Assembly (NCBI RefSeq): GCF_020536995.1
Contig: NC_068362.1
Span: forward strand, 104,000,376 to 104,064,375
Reading direction: 5' to 3'
Source of the DNA: Dreissena polymorpha
Lineage: Eukaryota > Mollusca > Bivalvia > Myida > Dreissenidae
DNA length: 64,000 nt
This document shows positions 11,522-24,535 of this stretch, in pieces. The translations under genes and the position numbers were made by a program. How positions within the stretch are numbered: the first letter of the stretch is position 1; every line of letters starts with the position of its first letter. A model generated the notes under the pieces. It saw nothing but the letters and a program-made list of their open reading frames with translations, did no database searches and had not been told where the DNA came from.

Positions 11522-12040
11522 ATAACTATCTTCATTATTATGTTCCTACTCCTTCTTATCATCATCTTTACTTTCACCCACATTTACAAATATAATGTCG
11601 TTATCAATGTAACCACAGTCAGCATTTATCCTTATAAGCATTAATTGCAAAAAAACAACAACACAGTTGCACATGTTTATTATACACATGTACATACGTA
11701 ATGGACAAGACTACCACATTAGCAACAGACACTGAATTGTCCTGGGATAATTTCCCTGGAATGGTTAATCTACTTGGTCCAAAATTACAAGTCATAAAAA
11801 ATAAGCAATTTAATAAATGAAAAGAAAAGAAGATGTGTATTCTAGTCAATCAATACAAAATATATTGTAATATACTACTTTTAAACTGATTAAAGTCTCT
11901 GAAAATCAACTAAAACTGCACGGTAAATAAAGGTAGACATCTTCGTTTTCTGGGTACTGTATTGTATATTCAAAGATTTAAATGGCATGCACTGTGCACA
12001 AGTAGTGCATTAACACATACTGATAAAAATTGAAATCCAA
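11209..12040. other. Non-coding stretch with an (ATC)n microsatellite
   Basis: A perfect (ATC)10 tract lies at 11491-11520, followed by interrupted ATC words to about 11570. No gene is recognisable in the rest. Confidence 0.6.
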
Positions 12041-12044
12041 CACG

Positions 12045-12590
12045 GAAAGAGGTTTGATTTCAGAAGGCAATTAATAAATACTACTATACAATAAATTTAA
12101 ACGCAGCATACTTTTCATTTATATAGCCAACTAACACCAAGTACTATATGATAAATAAAAACATGACACGCTTTTTGACTGCTATAGCCGTATTAACATT
12201 AATTTGAATTATGAATTCTTACTCAACAATCGGTTAAATTTCTCTAGCCACATTTAACACATAGTATTATATGGAAAATTCAAACGCAATCAACGGTTTG
12301 ATTTTTATATGCAACACTTTTTGGTACATGATAAATTCTAACATGACACGTGGTTCGATTTCTATGTCCAATTAACAATAGTACTATAAATATCTAAACA
12401 AAACAAACGATTTGATTTATTTAGGTTAAAATTCATAATAATTTATGATGAATTCTAACCCAACACGCATTCGGATTATATAACCTATTATCGCATAGAA
12501 CAATGTGTCGATTATTAACATGACACGCATTTTGATTTATATATCCAAATTAACAAAAAGTAGTATATGACGGGTTATAGCTTAAACGTA
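12045..12590 (+). repeat. Degenerate ~60-bp tandem repeat, about nine copies
   Basis: Units read roughly 'gatttatatagccaattaac', then 'agtactatatgataaattc', then 'taacatgacacgc'. About nine diverged copies run head to tail, with lengths near 57-62 bp. The divergence suggests an old minisatellite. Confidence 0.75.
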
Positions 12591-14302
12591 ATTTTTTAAG
12601 ACGCAGATTTGTTTCAGGTTCGGATATTTTAAGTATAAATTTATCGAGCTATACCATTTAAATCATTACATATATACTATTTATGTTATTCTAGAGAATG
12701 TTCGTAGCGTGTACAGTGAGATCTACATGCACATGCATAGAATAGTTCTTGGAAAATATTGCCATTCGAATTTAAGTGCATGATGTATTGAGAAAATGAA
12801 TGTATTTAATAAGTGTAATACATTAACATTTGAGCAAAACGTAAACACAATAACAATCAGTATTGTATTTAGCTATTTGTGCTTGCGCTGAAGCAGCAAC
12901 ACACATGACCTCAAATTGTTCTTTGATTTAAATCAATGGATGCGATATCATTACAATTCACTATATTGAACTGACACTAGGAATGTTTTATTAGTTGTGC
13001 AAATGCTGTTCAATTTTTTGTCTTAAAACGATTTTCGGAATATATAACACAAGTAGTTCTCATTTATTAGCCGTGATTAATAAAACAATATCAGACTTAT
13101 ATCGTGTTAGGATCAAAACAAAAATTATCTATGATATTATTGAACTTGAAGATTGTGATACACAACTAATATTTCTTAATGCAGTGTTCGATATAAATAC
13201 GACTGCATCTGGTAACATATATTTAAGATCCAAATGTATGCATGTGTATGCCCATAGTAGCAATATATGTTTCCGACATTGGGCATGTGTTCATATCAAA
13301 ATCAGGCCTAACAGCCGCAGTCATTGGTTCATAAGATCAAGACTGGCATATTCTTATGTCGCATTGTAGTTCGATTGATGATGACCGGATCCATCTTACG
13401 AAGGAAGTAGTTATATTTCCTGTAATCAACGCTGTCATCGTCATTCGCATCGTCATCAACAATACCTATATCACGTACACACCACATATCGGATCCAGGT
13501 CTACGGTCGTATAGTCGGAAGTGTCTGACTTAACCATTCTTCAGTTGCTCCAGTTTCTGTTTGATATAAATATATTTCTCAGGTAAGGAATGTTTAATAC
13601 AGACAAAAGAGGTGCAACTGATTTCCAGATTACTCTAACAACCAAATTCCAGCCTAAAATCAAATGTCGAGTGCATACATACATCTTTTTCAAAATGTCG
13701 CGTAATTCGGATTGATGCAATTTATTACAATAGATTATTAAATATCTCAATGATTGAGGTAGCTGTATGTCGATATAATTATACACATGTATTGTAAGCG
13801 TTTCCAGCTGTGTGGGCGATGAAAGACGCTGCGACGGCTCTACAGTAAGTCAACCAATTTAGAATCAACCGGCAAAAAACTTTAATTCTTTTGACAACAA
13901 TAATTTCTTTCAGGGTTTTAGTGTTAATTTGAGAAGATGTAAAATTAAATGGTAAATAATATTTTGTATGATGACATGTTAGGCCAGACGGCATATGCAG
14001 TTTTTTGTCAAAAGTAGCCAATTAAAGTTCACCCTTCGGAAAAATTATTACAAATCATTCAATTTACAGAACTAGTATTTCTAAAAATTGTCATGGTATT
14101 TGTTTTCAAGCAGTAAAAAGTTAATTTGATAATAATAAAATCTTCTATATCCATATGCACATTTCAAAACATAACTCATATAATCAGTTCCGGTTAACGT
14201 TTGGCTGCATTCATCCCCCCTGTAAGCATAATACAAAAGCTTTCTTTCTAAAACTTTGTTAATTTATTCCTTTACCTAATGTATACCATAGACACTTATC
14301 AT
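12591..14302. other. Non-coding stretch
   Basis: The longest open frame (12995-13369, plus, 124 codons) resembles no family I know and has no visible motif or context, so I do not call it. Nothing else is supported. Confidence 0.4.
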
Positions 14303-15440
14303 TAGCTCGACTTTTATATATGAAATATATATAGTGGAGATATCCTACTCACCTCGGCGTCGGAAACGCCGTTTCCGTTAGCGTTAGCGTGCATATGTTA
14401 AAGTTATCGTACTACCCCAATTAGTTTCATTGTCCCTTGACATATTGCTTTTATATTTTGCATACTTGTTTACCTATCATGACCCCGTCCTATAAACAAG
14501 AGCAGACAACAGTATCAAGCATTTTGACAGATTTATGGCCCCTTTTATACTTAGAATATGCATATTGACATTATTGATAAATCTATGTTAAAGTTTGCGT
14601 ACTACCCCAAATATTTCCTGTGTCCCTTGACATATTGCTTTCATATTTTGCATACTTGTTTACCATTCACGACTTCAACCTACAAACAAGAGCAGACAAC
14701 TGTATCAAGCATTTTGACAGAATTATTGCCCCTTATATACTTTGAATATGCATATTATTGATAAATCTATGTTAAAGTTTGCGTACTACCCCAAATATTT
14801 CCTGTGTCCCTTGACATGTTGCTTTCATATTTTGCATACTTGTTTACCAACATGACCCCAAACTATAAACAAGAGCAGACAACTGTCTCAAGCATTTTGA
14901 CAGAATTATGGCCCCTTTTATACTTAGATAATTGAACATTTTGCTTAAATTGCCATAGCTTCTTTATTTATGATCAGATTTTATTAATACTTTGACAAAA
15001 CAACACTTACCTGAATACCACAATGGACTCCACCCAAACAAAACTCCACGCCCCAACCCAGAATCCCTGCCCCCCCCCCCCCACCTGCCCCACCCCCTCC
15101 CCCCCAAAAAAAATATTTTTTTTTTCCTTTTTTTATTTTTGAAAGATCATCTTATAAATGACCACATCCCACATTATACCCCCCCTCTCACCCCCCCTAC
15201 CCTCCGAAAAAAATTATTTTTTTTCTTTTTTTTAAAGATCGTCTAATAAATGACCACATCCCACATATACCCCCCTCTCAAAACCCCTAACCCCCCACCC
15301 AAAAAATTTTTTTTTTCCTTTTTTTTTTTGGAAAGATCGTCTAATAAATTATTGAATATGAACAATTTCCATGATGGCTTACGTTATACTGTCAAGGACT
15401 CGAATAGTCGAGCGCGCTGTCCTCTGACAGCTCTTGTTTT
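14303..15440. repeat. Composite bivalve repeat with three internal ~187-bp units
   Basis: It begins 'tagctcgact' and ends with 'agtcgagc' (15406-15413), the reverse complement, followed by a small hairpin 'gctgtcctctgacagc'. Inside are three tandem units starting at about 14394, 14584 and 14768, each with 'tatgttaaagtt', 'cgtactacccca', 'gtcccttgacat' and 'aacaagagcagacaac'. Then 15070-15335 holds long C, A and T runs in three similar blocks, each with 'gaaagatc'. I recognise the ends as a common mollusc repeat; the class is unclear (a Helitron-like 3' hairpin is possible). Confidence 0.7.
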
Positions 15441-15495
15441 GTTTTTATTGGGGCATTATGGAAAATTAAATACAAATTAATCGGAAGTGCTGATT

Positions 15496-16240
15496 TAAAG
15501 GAACTGGTTGACAAACTGTACATGACTCACTCTCAAACCACCAAACTCATCACTCAGTGTCAGACTCTTAATTTTCAGACCATGGAGAGACTGGGATTGT
15601 CTTCATCCACACCTATACTGGGGGTTTCAGGCTGTTTGAGCGATGTTAGTTACTGCGAAAACGACTCCCCATGATTCAATCTCAAACCTCCGGACTCAAA
15701 ATTCAGACTCTTGATATAACGATCACATAGAGTCTCCCACAAACCGGGGCCGTCTTCATCCTCACTTATTCTAAGTGTTTCAAGCTGTGTGAGAGATGAT
15801 AGATACGGCGAAAACGACTCAACATGATTCACTGTCAAACCTCTAAACTGGCCACTCAGACTCAGACTATTGATATTCAGCCCATGGAGAGACACCCAAA
15901 GAACGGGACTGTCATTCCCTAAACACTGCACGTGTAATTTATTGTTTAAACCCGTCGTTATGTTTGCATATATCTTATCCCTCTCCACACAATGTAATGT
16001 TCCAGTAATCCAGCTCACACAGCACTCCATGATTGAGTATCAGCAGCGTGCTGAACAGACTGCGTAGACAGGTAGAGGAACATGTGACCCCTTCCAGGTT
16101 AATGTATTCAATGGAGGACAGCACTGGGGAAGAGTCTGCACACGGGGCTGGATCTGTTCTGTTCAGAACAATCCATATTGCGATGTTGCCGGACTGGCTG
16201 TATATTAAAATTAACGCAATATATTTCAATGTATAACGGT
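15496..16240 (-). pseudogene. Leucine-rich-repeat gene fragment, broken
   Basis: The minus strand encodes repeated leucine-rich units. One reads 'SLHGLNINSLSLSGQFRGL', 'TVNHVESFSPYLSSLTQLET' and 'LRISEDEDGPGLWE', with a period of about 53 residues. A second decayed unit follows, ending 'HGLKIKSLTLSDEFGGLRVS'. Upstream there is a cysteine-containing lead-in, 'EGVTCSSTCLRSLFSTLL'. The lead-in and first unit are in different frames. The second unit holds a stop where the first has a serine codon, followed by another frame change. The repeat type resembles expanded LRR families in bivalve genomes, many attached to NACHT or death-fold domains, none of which is visible here. I infer a dead fragment of such a gene. 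Confidence 0.6.
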
Positions 16241-17629
16241 TCAGAAAATATCAAAGGAACTTGTTAAATGCATAACGTTTAAGAAAATATAAATGGAACT
16301 TGTTCACAGTAAGTCAAAATGACAAGTTAAAAAAAAAGGCCTTGGTGTAAAACGATAATTTATGCATTATATTCAAACAAGCAAAATGACACTTAAATAC
16401 AGGACATATACGGTTTAACATCAAACTAATTGCAACAGAAATAAAAACCAATTGCATCATGCTGAACACTTCACTTGACAAATCGCAATCGAAATTCGCA
16501 GCCGTTAAAGACATATTTTTAACACATTTTTTCTTCATCGTGTAGATTTTCAAGGCAAGTATGTACCACCAAACTCGCGTTTACTTTGACGGAAATTTAA
16601 TCGAGATTCAATAACTGATCCTTCGTTTAAACATTTACATCAATATGTAAGTAATATTGATTAATATTTAAATACTATTAGAACATCGATGTAAAGATAA
16701 AAAGTTACCTTTATCCATCGTCACTATAACCGCTTTGTATTTTAATTTATTCAATAGCATTATGGTTTCTGCGTCACGAGTGGTATTGTGACATTACAAG
16801 ACAAGAGGATCTGCGGGGGGGGGGGGGGGGGGGTATCGTCGGAACATGATACGTATTTTTGTATCAGTTTTTGTTATATTATGTTGATTTATTAGTATGT
16901 ATTGGATTGGACACCCCTATAATGTCTCTGTTTAAACATAAATTAAATGAAACCCATATCCTGGGCAACGTGTGTTTAAAAAAAAAAAAATTTGGAATCT
17001 AATTTGAATTATAAAATGCTTTTCATCTTCAATTTTCTCCAATATGATTATGATGTTGGAGGGATAACATAGAGAATTATTTAGCAATTATGAAATGGAA
17101 AACTATGGAACGCTTCGACCGCCTTCTGTTTATAGGCGATATGTTTTATTGAAATGAAGTTGGTTATAATACGATAAGTGATGACACAAAATGTTGTCAT
17201 GATAACTTTTGTGTTTGCTTGTTTGTTTATCATTTTAGGTGTTAATCACTATGTTGTGTGTCTATAGCTATTTGTCGTGTGTTAATAACATAACTTTTTT
17301 GTATATATGTTTATGTTGTGTGTTTATAATGGACGTTTGTTTGTTAATTGTGGTATGTTTTATCTTGATTATGGATGTGACTGTATTTTTATGGAATGTA
17401 GTGCTTATATCAATGACTGTTTTGTAGTTATATTATTATGTTCGATGCACGTATTTCAGTATGCAATGTAGTTATCATTGTAATCTGTAGTAACATATAT
17501 ACGATCGGTATTATACTTCATTGTGAACCTTTGTCTACACTTCATTGTGATGATATGTTGTGAGTTTATAATTCAATCGCGTGAGACATGTAGAATAAGT
17601 TAGAACATTGTACGTTAAAGTGCACATAA
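16241..17629. other. Non-coding stretch with a G19 run
   Basis: An uninterrupted G19 tract lies at 16815-16833, and an A tract near 16979-16990. 17220-17430 is strongly T/G-rich. No gene is recognisable. Confidence 0.5.
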
Positions 17630-19010
17630 ATTAGAAAAGTGTCGTTTAATGTGTATGAAAAATGTGTCGTGCAAATTTGGATTTCTTCGTGAAGCCATTT
17701 GTCAAGTTTCTATTCAATCGCTTTAAACTGTAGAAGTGGTTTGCTATAATAACTTGGAACATACTTCTGCAATAAAGCTGGCTTCGTTCAAGAACAAATA
17801 ACTTAGGAGCATTAACAAATGTGCCTTGCACATCTACACACTTCATTGGTAAGACATATTTCAAGTTTTAATCCAAAGGCTTGATAATCTAACACGTACT
17901 TTTGGCACATAACTCAAAAGCGTACGGAACACTGGGTATGAAAAAGGTGCCTTTTACATCATCACTTTATGGTGATGACATATGTTTAGTTGTAATGCAC
18001 TCGTTTGAGAAACGTAGAGGTTGTTTTTTTCCACAAACGTTTAACACTGTATGTGGACATATCGAAATCCAACCAAGTATCCAACCAACGGACCAACCGA
18101 CCGAACGACGTGACTGCTTTGTACCCCCTGTCAAACTCTGTTTGCGGAGAATGCTGAAAATACCGAAAATATAATCGCGCCAGAAGTAAGGCGACGCCAT
18201 CTTTATTTACATACATAATTATTTTGTATTATGAATAGCATTAAGAATAACAATAGACCTGTACATAAGTGCTCACCCATGACTAAGCCCATAATCCAAT
18301 CGATAAATTGCAAACCCTTTGCAAGCTACCTTCAAAGCACGTTATAACTTGCGTATTAATATTTTAGGAATCCCAGCAACTACTAATATTCGGAAATCAA
18401 TCTAAAAATAGATCGCTGTTAAAACACTAACGGTGTCTTGTTTAATCATATACACACACTCGTAAATATCTCAATACCCAATTTATTTTTTATCTTTAAC
18501 TTTTTCTCGCATTTTTTTAATGCTTTAAAACAATATACTTATATGTATGTTTAAATGAAAAAATTAAACGTAATGCCAATATTATTGTAAGGTTTTAAAT
18601 AAGAACCTAAAAAAGTGTTCAAATATCAGTTCCGATATTATGATTCATCTTGATAGATTACTAAGTAGCTAGATAAGCTTTAAATATAAAAAAGTTAACC
18701 TTCAAATATTACTGTTTCCAACTCATTTGTTTGCTATTAAGTTGCATACCAACTTTCGTATAAAATTTAATTGCGATATGTTGATGTGTAATATGTTCGG
18801 TCGGTGAACTTAGTTACTGTTTCCATACGCCTGTAAACATACCATGATTAAGCGAGATTTGTGGTATACTAAATATAGAGTTTAACGTCGATGCAGCAAC
18901 GCCAGTTGTCACAATAGTTTCCATAGTCTTGCTATAATAGATTACTATGGATTTTAAAGAAAACAAGTAGGCCGTAAACCACGAAATGTAAAAGTACATT
19001 ATTTGAGCTG
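17630..19010. repeat. Uninterrupted copy of the block split by the LTR element
   Basis: Collinear with 985-1506 plus 6238-7320. Around 18031 it reads 'ccacaaacgtttaacactg', matching 'cacaaacg' left of the 5' LTR and 'ttataacattttatgtaga' right of the 3' LTR. It therefore serves as an empty-site relative. It includes the 'ccaaccaacggaccaacc' run at 18072-18100. Confidence 0.65.
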
Positions 19011-20969
19011 TGTGAAAAGATGGTTTAATGACATTAATAACGTGGAGAAAATTGCTTATAAAGTAATGGTATTTAAATTGTGATTCGATTGTGCTGTTTT
19101 CCGAATTATGTTTCTGTAGTTTGGAGCGATAAACATTTCATAAGTTTTGCTTTGGTCTCGAGAAAGATATGGATAGAGTAATTGAGGTGACATTGTTTGT
19201 TTTACATAGTTTTTGCAATAAATATTTAACAATTATTCATGCACAATGTAGTTTATTTATTACTAAATTGTCGGATGTTTTTTTCATCGCCATTTTGTCT
19301 ACAGAACGGTTTGCAGTTTGGTCAGTATACCTCATTATAACATTAACACGTGTCTTTGATCAAATACTATATCATGCAAATCAAATATACTTTTCGATTT
19401 ATGTTGATAATATACTCCAGCTGTATCACGCCCCACTTCTTGTCATTCGTCATTACTCGACAATTAGAATGGGGCATGGATCTTAAACAGGACAAGCTGT
19501 GGTATTGTATTCTTGTTATATACTGTACTATATCCAAATCAGACCTTCGACATATACACGAGAAATTGTGTATTAGGAGTTCGGGACAAACAGGAATCTC
19601 CAATGAGACATACCGTCTCATGGTCCTCGCCTTACTAATTACGGTTAATTTAATGTATTTAATTTGAGTTTATAAAACTAAAGCTAATTCATTTAAATTT
19701 CAGATGTGTAACCGATACCAATTTTATATAAAAAAGTGACAAACATCTTACATAATAAGTAAGAATGTTGATTAAATGTAAGTTACTAGTTAACTTGATA
19801 TTATGGAACGAAATGTAATTCTACCCATAAGCCTACCGAGGTAAATACAATTACTTTTATTTGACTGCAAAATATCAACACAATATTTCACATCCATGTG
19901 CGATGGCTTGATTACTCATGCATAAACATCAAGTTTTCATCCTGAAGAGTCTGTCAAATATCCATTAAATGCAGATAATTGTCGAGTTCTAAATCGAGTT
20001 GTCCTTGATTAAGTACTTATCCTCAATAACATCTTCCATTTGTTCAAAAATACAGCATTGCAATTCCATGTGTTTATTGAAATATATGTACACAGGTTTA
20101 GATTCTTGGCACGAACATATGCACGTATTATTCAATTGTCGTCTAAGATTCTACGCAGTTTACTATCACGCGCATGTGATCCGATCTTGTTCCAAGTGAT
20201 GGTTCATTCGACTGGAAAATACTCTTTGGGGTAAGAGATTTGCAAGTGTGGACAATTCACATAAGTTTGTGTCGTCGTCAGTGTTAGTGATCTGATTCAT
20301 TAGGGTCACTTTTGGTTCTTTTGGATATCTCATTCGGCGCATGAATAATGTGTGCGGACTCATCAAACGTACCCTGTGTTACGTCTGATCCAAACATATG
20401 TTTATCATGTCCTACAGCAGAGTAACTTATTGACCTAGAGAACATACGGTTGTATCGCATTATACTTCTCTGTAGTTCACTATTACTACTCTTCGTCCCT
20501 GCTGAAAGTACTTTGTCATCATATATTTTTATGCTGCCTTGCTTTTTTGAAACCAGGCTATTATCTTATACTGTTTTCACCAATAGAACTAGTTCTATCT
20601 CCACGATCTGACAGGATTTACGAAAATGATGAAAGACATTATTTATGTGCATCTCTGCGGTATCATATTGTTTGAATAAATAGTAAGTTGGCATAAAATA
20701 AAGATTCTTAACCCGCCCATTAACTGTATATTGGCCACGCCTCTTCTTCGGTTAGCTCCGAAACTAGATTTTAAAACCCACGCTGTATTATAACGCTTTC
20801 GAAAAAATATTGTGACGTTGTAAAATGTTCTACTTTAAAAGTGACAATGTTACCGAGTTTGATGCACAACATCAATTTTGATGCCTTTACAGTGAATCGC
20901 CGGTGTATATTATATCAAGCTGAATAGTATCTTAACTATTATCGATGATAGCAGTCGTTATACGTATAA
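19011..20969. other. Non-coding stretch
   Basis: Several overlapping open frames near 19170-19670 (up to 105 codons) have no recognisable motif. I see no supported gene. Confidence 0.4.
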
Positions 20970-21495
20970 AAGGGACTGTCAACCACGAATGAAGAAAAAA
21001 CAAGTGTTAAGGTTCCGTCTTTTTTTCAATTATTAGTTTATATTGATTAAAATATCACGCCTGGTATGTTACATTACTTGAAAAAAAGTTCATATTTTCA
21101 GTAAATTCGGTGATAAAATTTCGCGATGTGAAATCGAAAGTACATCGCGAAAATAGGTGACATAACGATATACACACTTTAAATAACGCAAGTAGATTGA
21201 TCATTTTATATATTAGAAAAATGCAATTTACTATGCACAATTTGCATTCCTGGGTTTACCACATGACGACGATGATCAATCTGCTGGCGTTATTTATAGT
21301 TAACTGGTAGATACCTGGTAGACATACCCATTAAAATGTATTACCAAATATACTGAAAATATGAAAACTTAACAACATTTTCAAGTAATGTAATATACCA
21401 GTCGTGATATTTTAATCAATATAAACTAATACTTGTAAAAAAATACGGTATTTTACAACTTTTCTTTTCTTCTTCGTCGTGGTTGACAGTCCCTT
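20970..21495. mobile_element. Long-TIR MITE with TAA target duplication
   Basis: The ends are 'aagggactgtcaaccacg' and its reverse complement 'cgtggttgacagtccctt'. The inverted similarity extends about 150 bp inward, including 'ttagtttatattgattaaaa' on both sides. TAA flanks each end (20967-20969 and 21496-21498). At 526 bp with no coding capacity, it fits a non-autonomous DNA transposon. A 3-bp TWA duplication is typical of PIF/Harbinger, but I cannot name the family from the TIR. An internal hairpin ('tttcgcgatgt' with 'acatcgcgaaa') lies at about 21119-21152. Confidence 0.85.
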
Positions 21496-22173
21496 TAAAG
21501 TGATTTCGTGATAATCCTATTTAACATATAACATACTCCTCTAAGACCTTTGAAAACTCGCCGACAGTTTATTCAAGCCGGCTCTCTTCGTGCGCGTCAA
21601 TTCAATAGATGCCACAGGATTGCACAGAACTATGACGTGGTGTCTTATTGTCAAAGTCAAAAACAAAATCTCCGCAGTTAGAACATTCTCCATCGTGTGT
21701 GTGTTGTTCAGAGTTTATTTACAGGTCCAGACGAGCCCCTTCACGGGGTCAATTTGGCTTAACCTGCCCCTGTGAACTTTCAGGGAATAAATATCAATTT
21801 GGAGCCAGAGTAGGTCAAATCTTCATCAAACTTCGCTCGTTGCTTTATGCTTTTAAATCTCAGTCAGTCCATTCATTCGACAGTTAGAGGGTTGTATGAC
21901 AACATTGTAATATCACACTCATGCGGTTGCGACTGTTCAAAACTTGGTTTTTTTCTTAACGTGTCGTATACAGTGAGTTATGTAATTACTCACTTGGGGA
22001 AGACTCGGAAAAGTGTGTTCTTTAGTGGATTTTTTTTCTCGAAGGCGTGCTGCTTTTAATGTTTTCGTTTTTCTTTCTGCAAAATGAATAATTTCAATTT
22101 CCGAGTAATTGGACAGATGTCTTTCAATACAAGTGTCATTTACCATTCATATACTACCTGCTATAGTATTCTG
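21496..22173. other. Non-coding stretch
   Basis: No gene or repeat is clearly supported. Open frames around 21590-22060 lack known motifs. Confidence 0.4.
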
Positions 22174-23039
22174 TTCCATTGTAATAATTATATTATCTCA
22201 TAACGCATATATAAATGTAAAAATCTGTGTAATAAAACGGCAAAGAATCGTCATAATGGGGTTTATTTGACCTCTACATTATAGATACTCAGGTGTTTCA
22301 ATAACTCTGCCAAAAATAAATAATTACAAAACTGCCACAAAATCAAAATATATTACTATGTTTGCCGCTACATGTATATTGATAGCGGGCCGATTATAGT
22401 TTTCTGGCAAGCTATGTTATTGTATACAAAATCGAAAGTTGTTGTGCAGCTACTGAAATTGTTTCGTAAATTTCGAATAATGAACTTTTTTAAGATATAA
22501 TGCTCCATATTAATTTTTTATCCGGTAGTTTGCATCAATTAATAACAAGTTTGAACTGGTCGTAATACGTTTACACATAATGCATAAACTAATCCTGTAG
22601 AAAAACATAAAATTAACTTTATGCAATTATATAATTTTCATTTCTGTTGCGACTTCATTTTGATAGTTTTTAGAAATCTGAACTGTCATTACTTTGTGAG
22701 ACTGATGTGTAGTTTGTTCAACTGATAACACATTTGTAGTCATTGAATCGTTTCTAAGCAGTTTATAAGGAACACCTTAAATACTATTTTAATGGAAAGA
22801 TGAGCAGTCGAAATTTGATGCAATATGTTTGTTATTACTTTGTGTGCACATTTAGTTTACACACAGTTTCACATCAAGTTTATCATGCATTCTCAACGCA
22901 ATAAGGTGTCAGGTTTCACCAGTTTTCGAGACTATTTTTGGGAAAGTAAACGTCAAGTTGCTGGTTTCCTGCAAGTTCCTGTAAGTCCCCACTACGGACA
23001 TGCATTTAGTCCCAACTACGCACATGCAGTAAGTCCCCA

Positions 23040-23090
23040 CTACACACATGCAGTTAGTTCCGTTTTCCCAGAGCGGGGCTTATTTTGGTT
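23040..23090 (+). repeat. Foldback element end, with short tandem words
   Basis: 'cacatgca' plus 'gtaagtccccactac' words recur three to four times (22985-23060) before the terminal 'cgttttcccagagcgggg'. It looks like a slipped end of the foldback family. Confidence 0.7.
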
Positions 23091-23259
23091 TTGTATTCCC
23101 CATACAGAGGGAGACATAAACATTGTACGTATCCATCCGACCGCCTGTCCTTACGTTTTTCAGCCCGACACGATTTGAAAGAATTATGGTGCTATGTTTG
23201 TCCCATTTTTTTCCATTTATTGCTCTTCATATGAGCCTAGATGTACGTAAACATTACTT

Positions 23260-23508
23260 GTTGCATGTGCTCAAAGTACGATCCCATATTAGCCTGTGAA
23301 GCCCGAAATGGCTTATCAGAGACGGCACTTTAAGCCTAAACTGGATTTCGCCAAGAAGAGTATTTGTTTAAAAGAAAAATATCTTAAAATATCTTATAAC
23401 CGGAAAGTGCCGTCCCTGATTAGCCAGTGCGGACTGCAGAGGCTACATTTTAAAAGCACTTTACGCACATGCATTAAGCCAAGTTTTCCCAGAGCGCGGC
23501 TCATATAG
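23260..23508. repeat. Foldback element copy
   Basis: Left arm 'catgtgctcaaagta', with 'agcctgtgaagcccg'. Right arm 'acgcacatgcattaagcc', then 'agttttcccagagcgcggc'. The arms are mutually inverted, with the AT-rich middle typical of the family. Confidence 0.85.
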
Positions 23509-23877
23509 TCCCCAAATTTATGTGAACTCAACTACAGGTACTCCTAAACTGCGTAGCAGATTATGCTCAAACTTTCACATCTGAAAGTTTATGTGTGTAA
23601 GCAGGTCCTTTTTTTATGATTTCAGAGTGAAATCAAGTCTTTCCGCGCCGAAGTTGTCCCATTTTAGGACCCGTTTTATGTCCCAGCAGTCCTGCAGAAT
23701 TGACGAACTAGCGACTCGCCGAATGTTGGGACGAAATATCCGCTTCAAAATCCACTCATTCTTTTTGTTTGGGATCTTGTGGTGCGATGAGGACACTCGA
23801 GTTTCCGTTGGAGACATCTCAAGTTAGGTAGGATGACTAGCAAACAAACTCTTACTGAGCGGCGTTCTGTTAAAATT

Positions 23878-24075
23878 TTGCCCAATGCATGTGCGTCAAT
23901 TGTTATCCCACTTTAGCATGTGCAGTCCGCACATGCTTATAAGGGAGAGCACTTTCCGCTTTTATGTACTTTTTGTCAGTTTAAAGGAAGTCTCTCCTTA
24001 ACGAAAATCCAGTGTAAGCGGAAACCACCCGTTACGCACATGCATTAAGCCCAGTTTTCCTAGAACGAGGCTAAA
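23878..24075. repeat. Foldback element copy
   Basis: 'aatgcatgtgcgtcaattgt' with 'agtccgcacatgc' on the left and 'ttacgcacatgcattaagcc' then 'agttttcctagaac' on the right. Confidence 0.85.
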
Positions 24076-24350
24076 TTCGTCCAGAACTGTCGTATTGTAC
24101 TAAGTGTGCCGATGATCTAGAGGAGCACTGTACTATAAAGGGAAGAAAAAGACATCAACCGACTTTCAACATTGATGGTACACCGAAGAGTTTTAGTTTA
24201 GCTTGCAATATGTTGATGGGGAAGGGATAAAACAACATAATTATTTCGTAGCACTAACCCGAATATCGGTGTTCAACACATGAGCAAATACATTTTTTTA
24301 AAGAGCAAAGAGTCGAGCTTTTCGAACTGTTTTTTACGGAGTAAATATGC

Positions 24351-24494
24351 TAGAGGTGGTATTTTGATGTGGTGTCCGCCTTACGTTCGACCGGTTCCTG
24401 GTTTGATACCCAATGGGAGGGTCAAAAAATATACCTTGACATCAAGTATTGTTTCTAAACAGGAAACATACTCGATAAGATTGTCTCAATAAGC
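24351..24494 (+). mobile_element. tRNA-derived SINE copy
   Basis: Box A-like 'tggtattttgatg' and box B-like 'ggtttgatacc' head a sequence whose tail ('caagtattgtttctaaacag', 'gaaacatactcgataag') also follows the clearer SINE head at 40.67 kb. Confidence 0.6.
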
Positions 24495-24535
24495 CGTCGA
24501 TCAAGGGACCTTTTGATATAACATGGCTTAAATAA

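Noticed and set aside
12995-13369. 124-residue plus-strand protein
   Set aside because: No motif, no splice context and codon use like the surrounding AT-rich DNA; likely chance.
16815-16833. Telomere-like or regulatory G-quadruplex
   Set aside because: A single G19 homopolymer is more simply a slippage tract, and there is no gene nearby.
19169-19667. Two overlapping 105-residue hydrophobic frames as membrane proteins
   Set aside because: Hydrophobicity follows from T-rich DNA; no conserved motif or Kozak-supported start.
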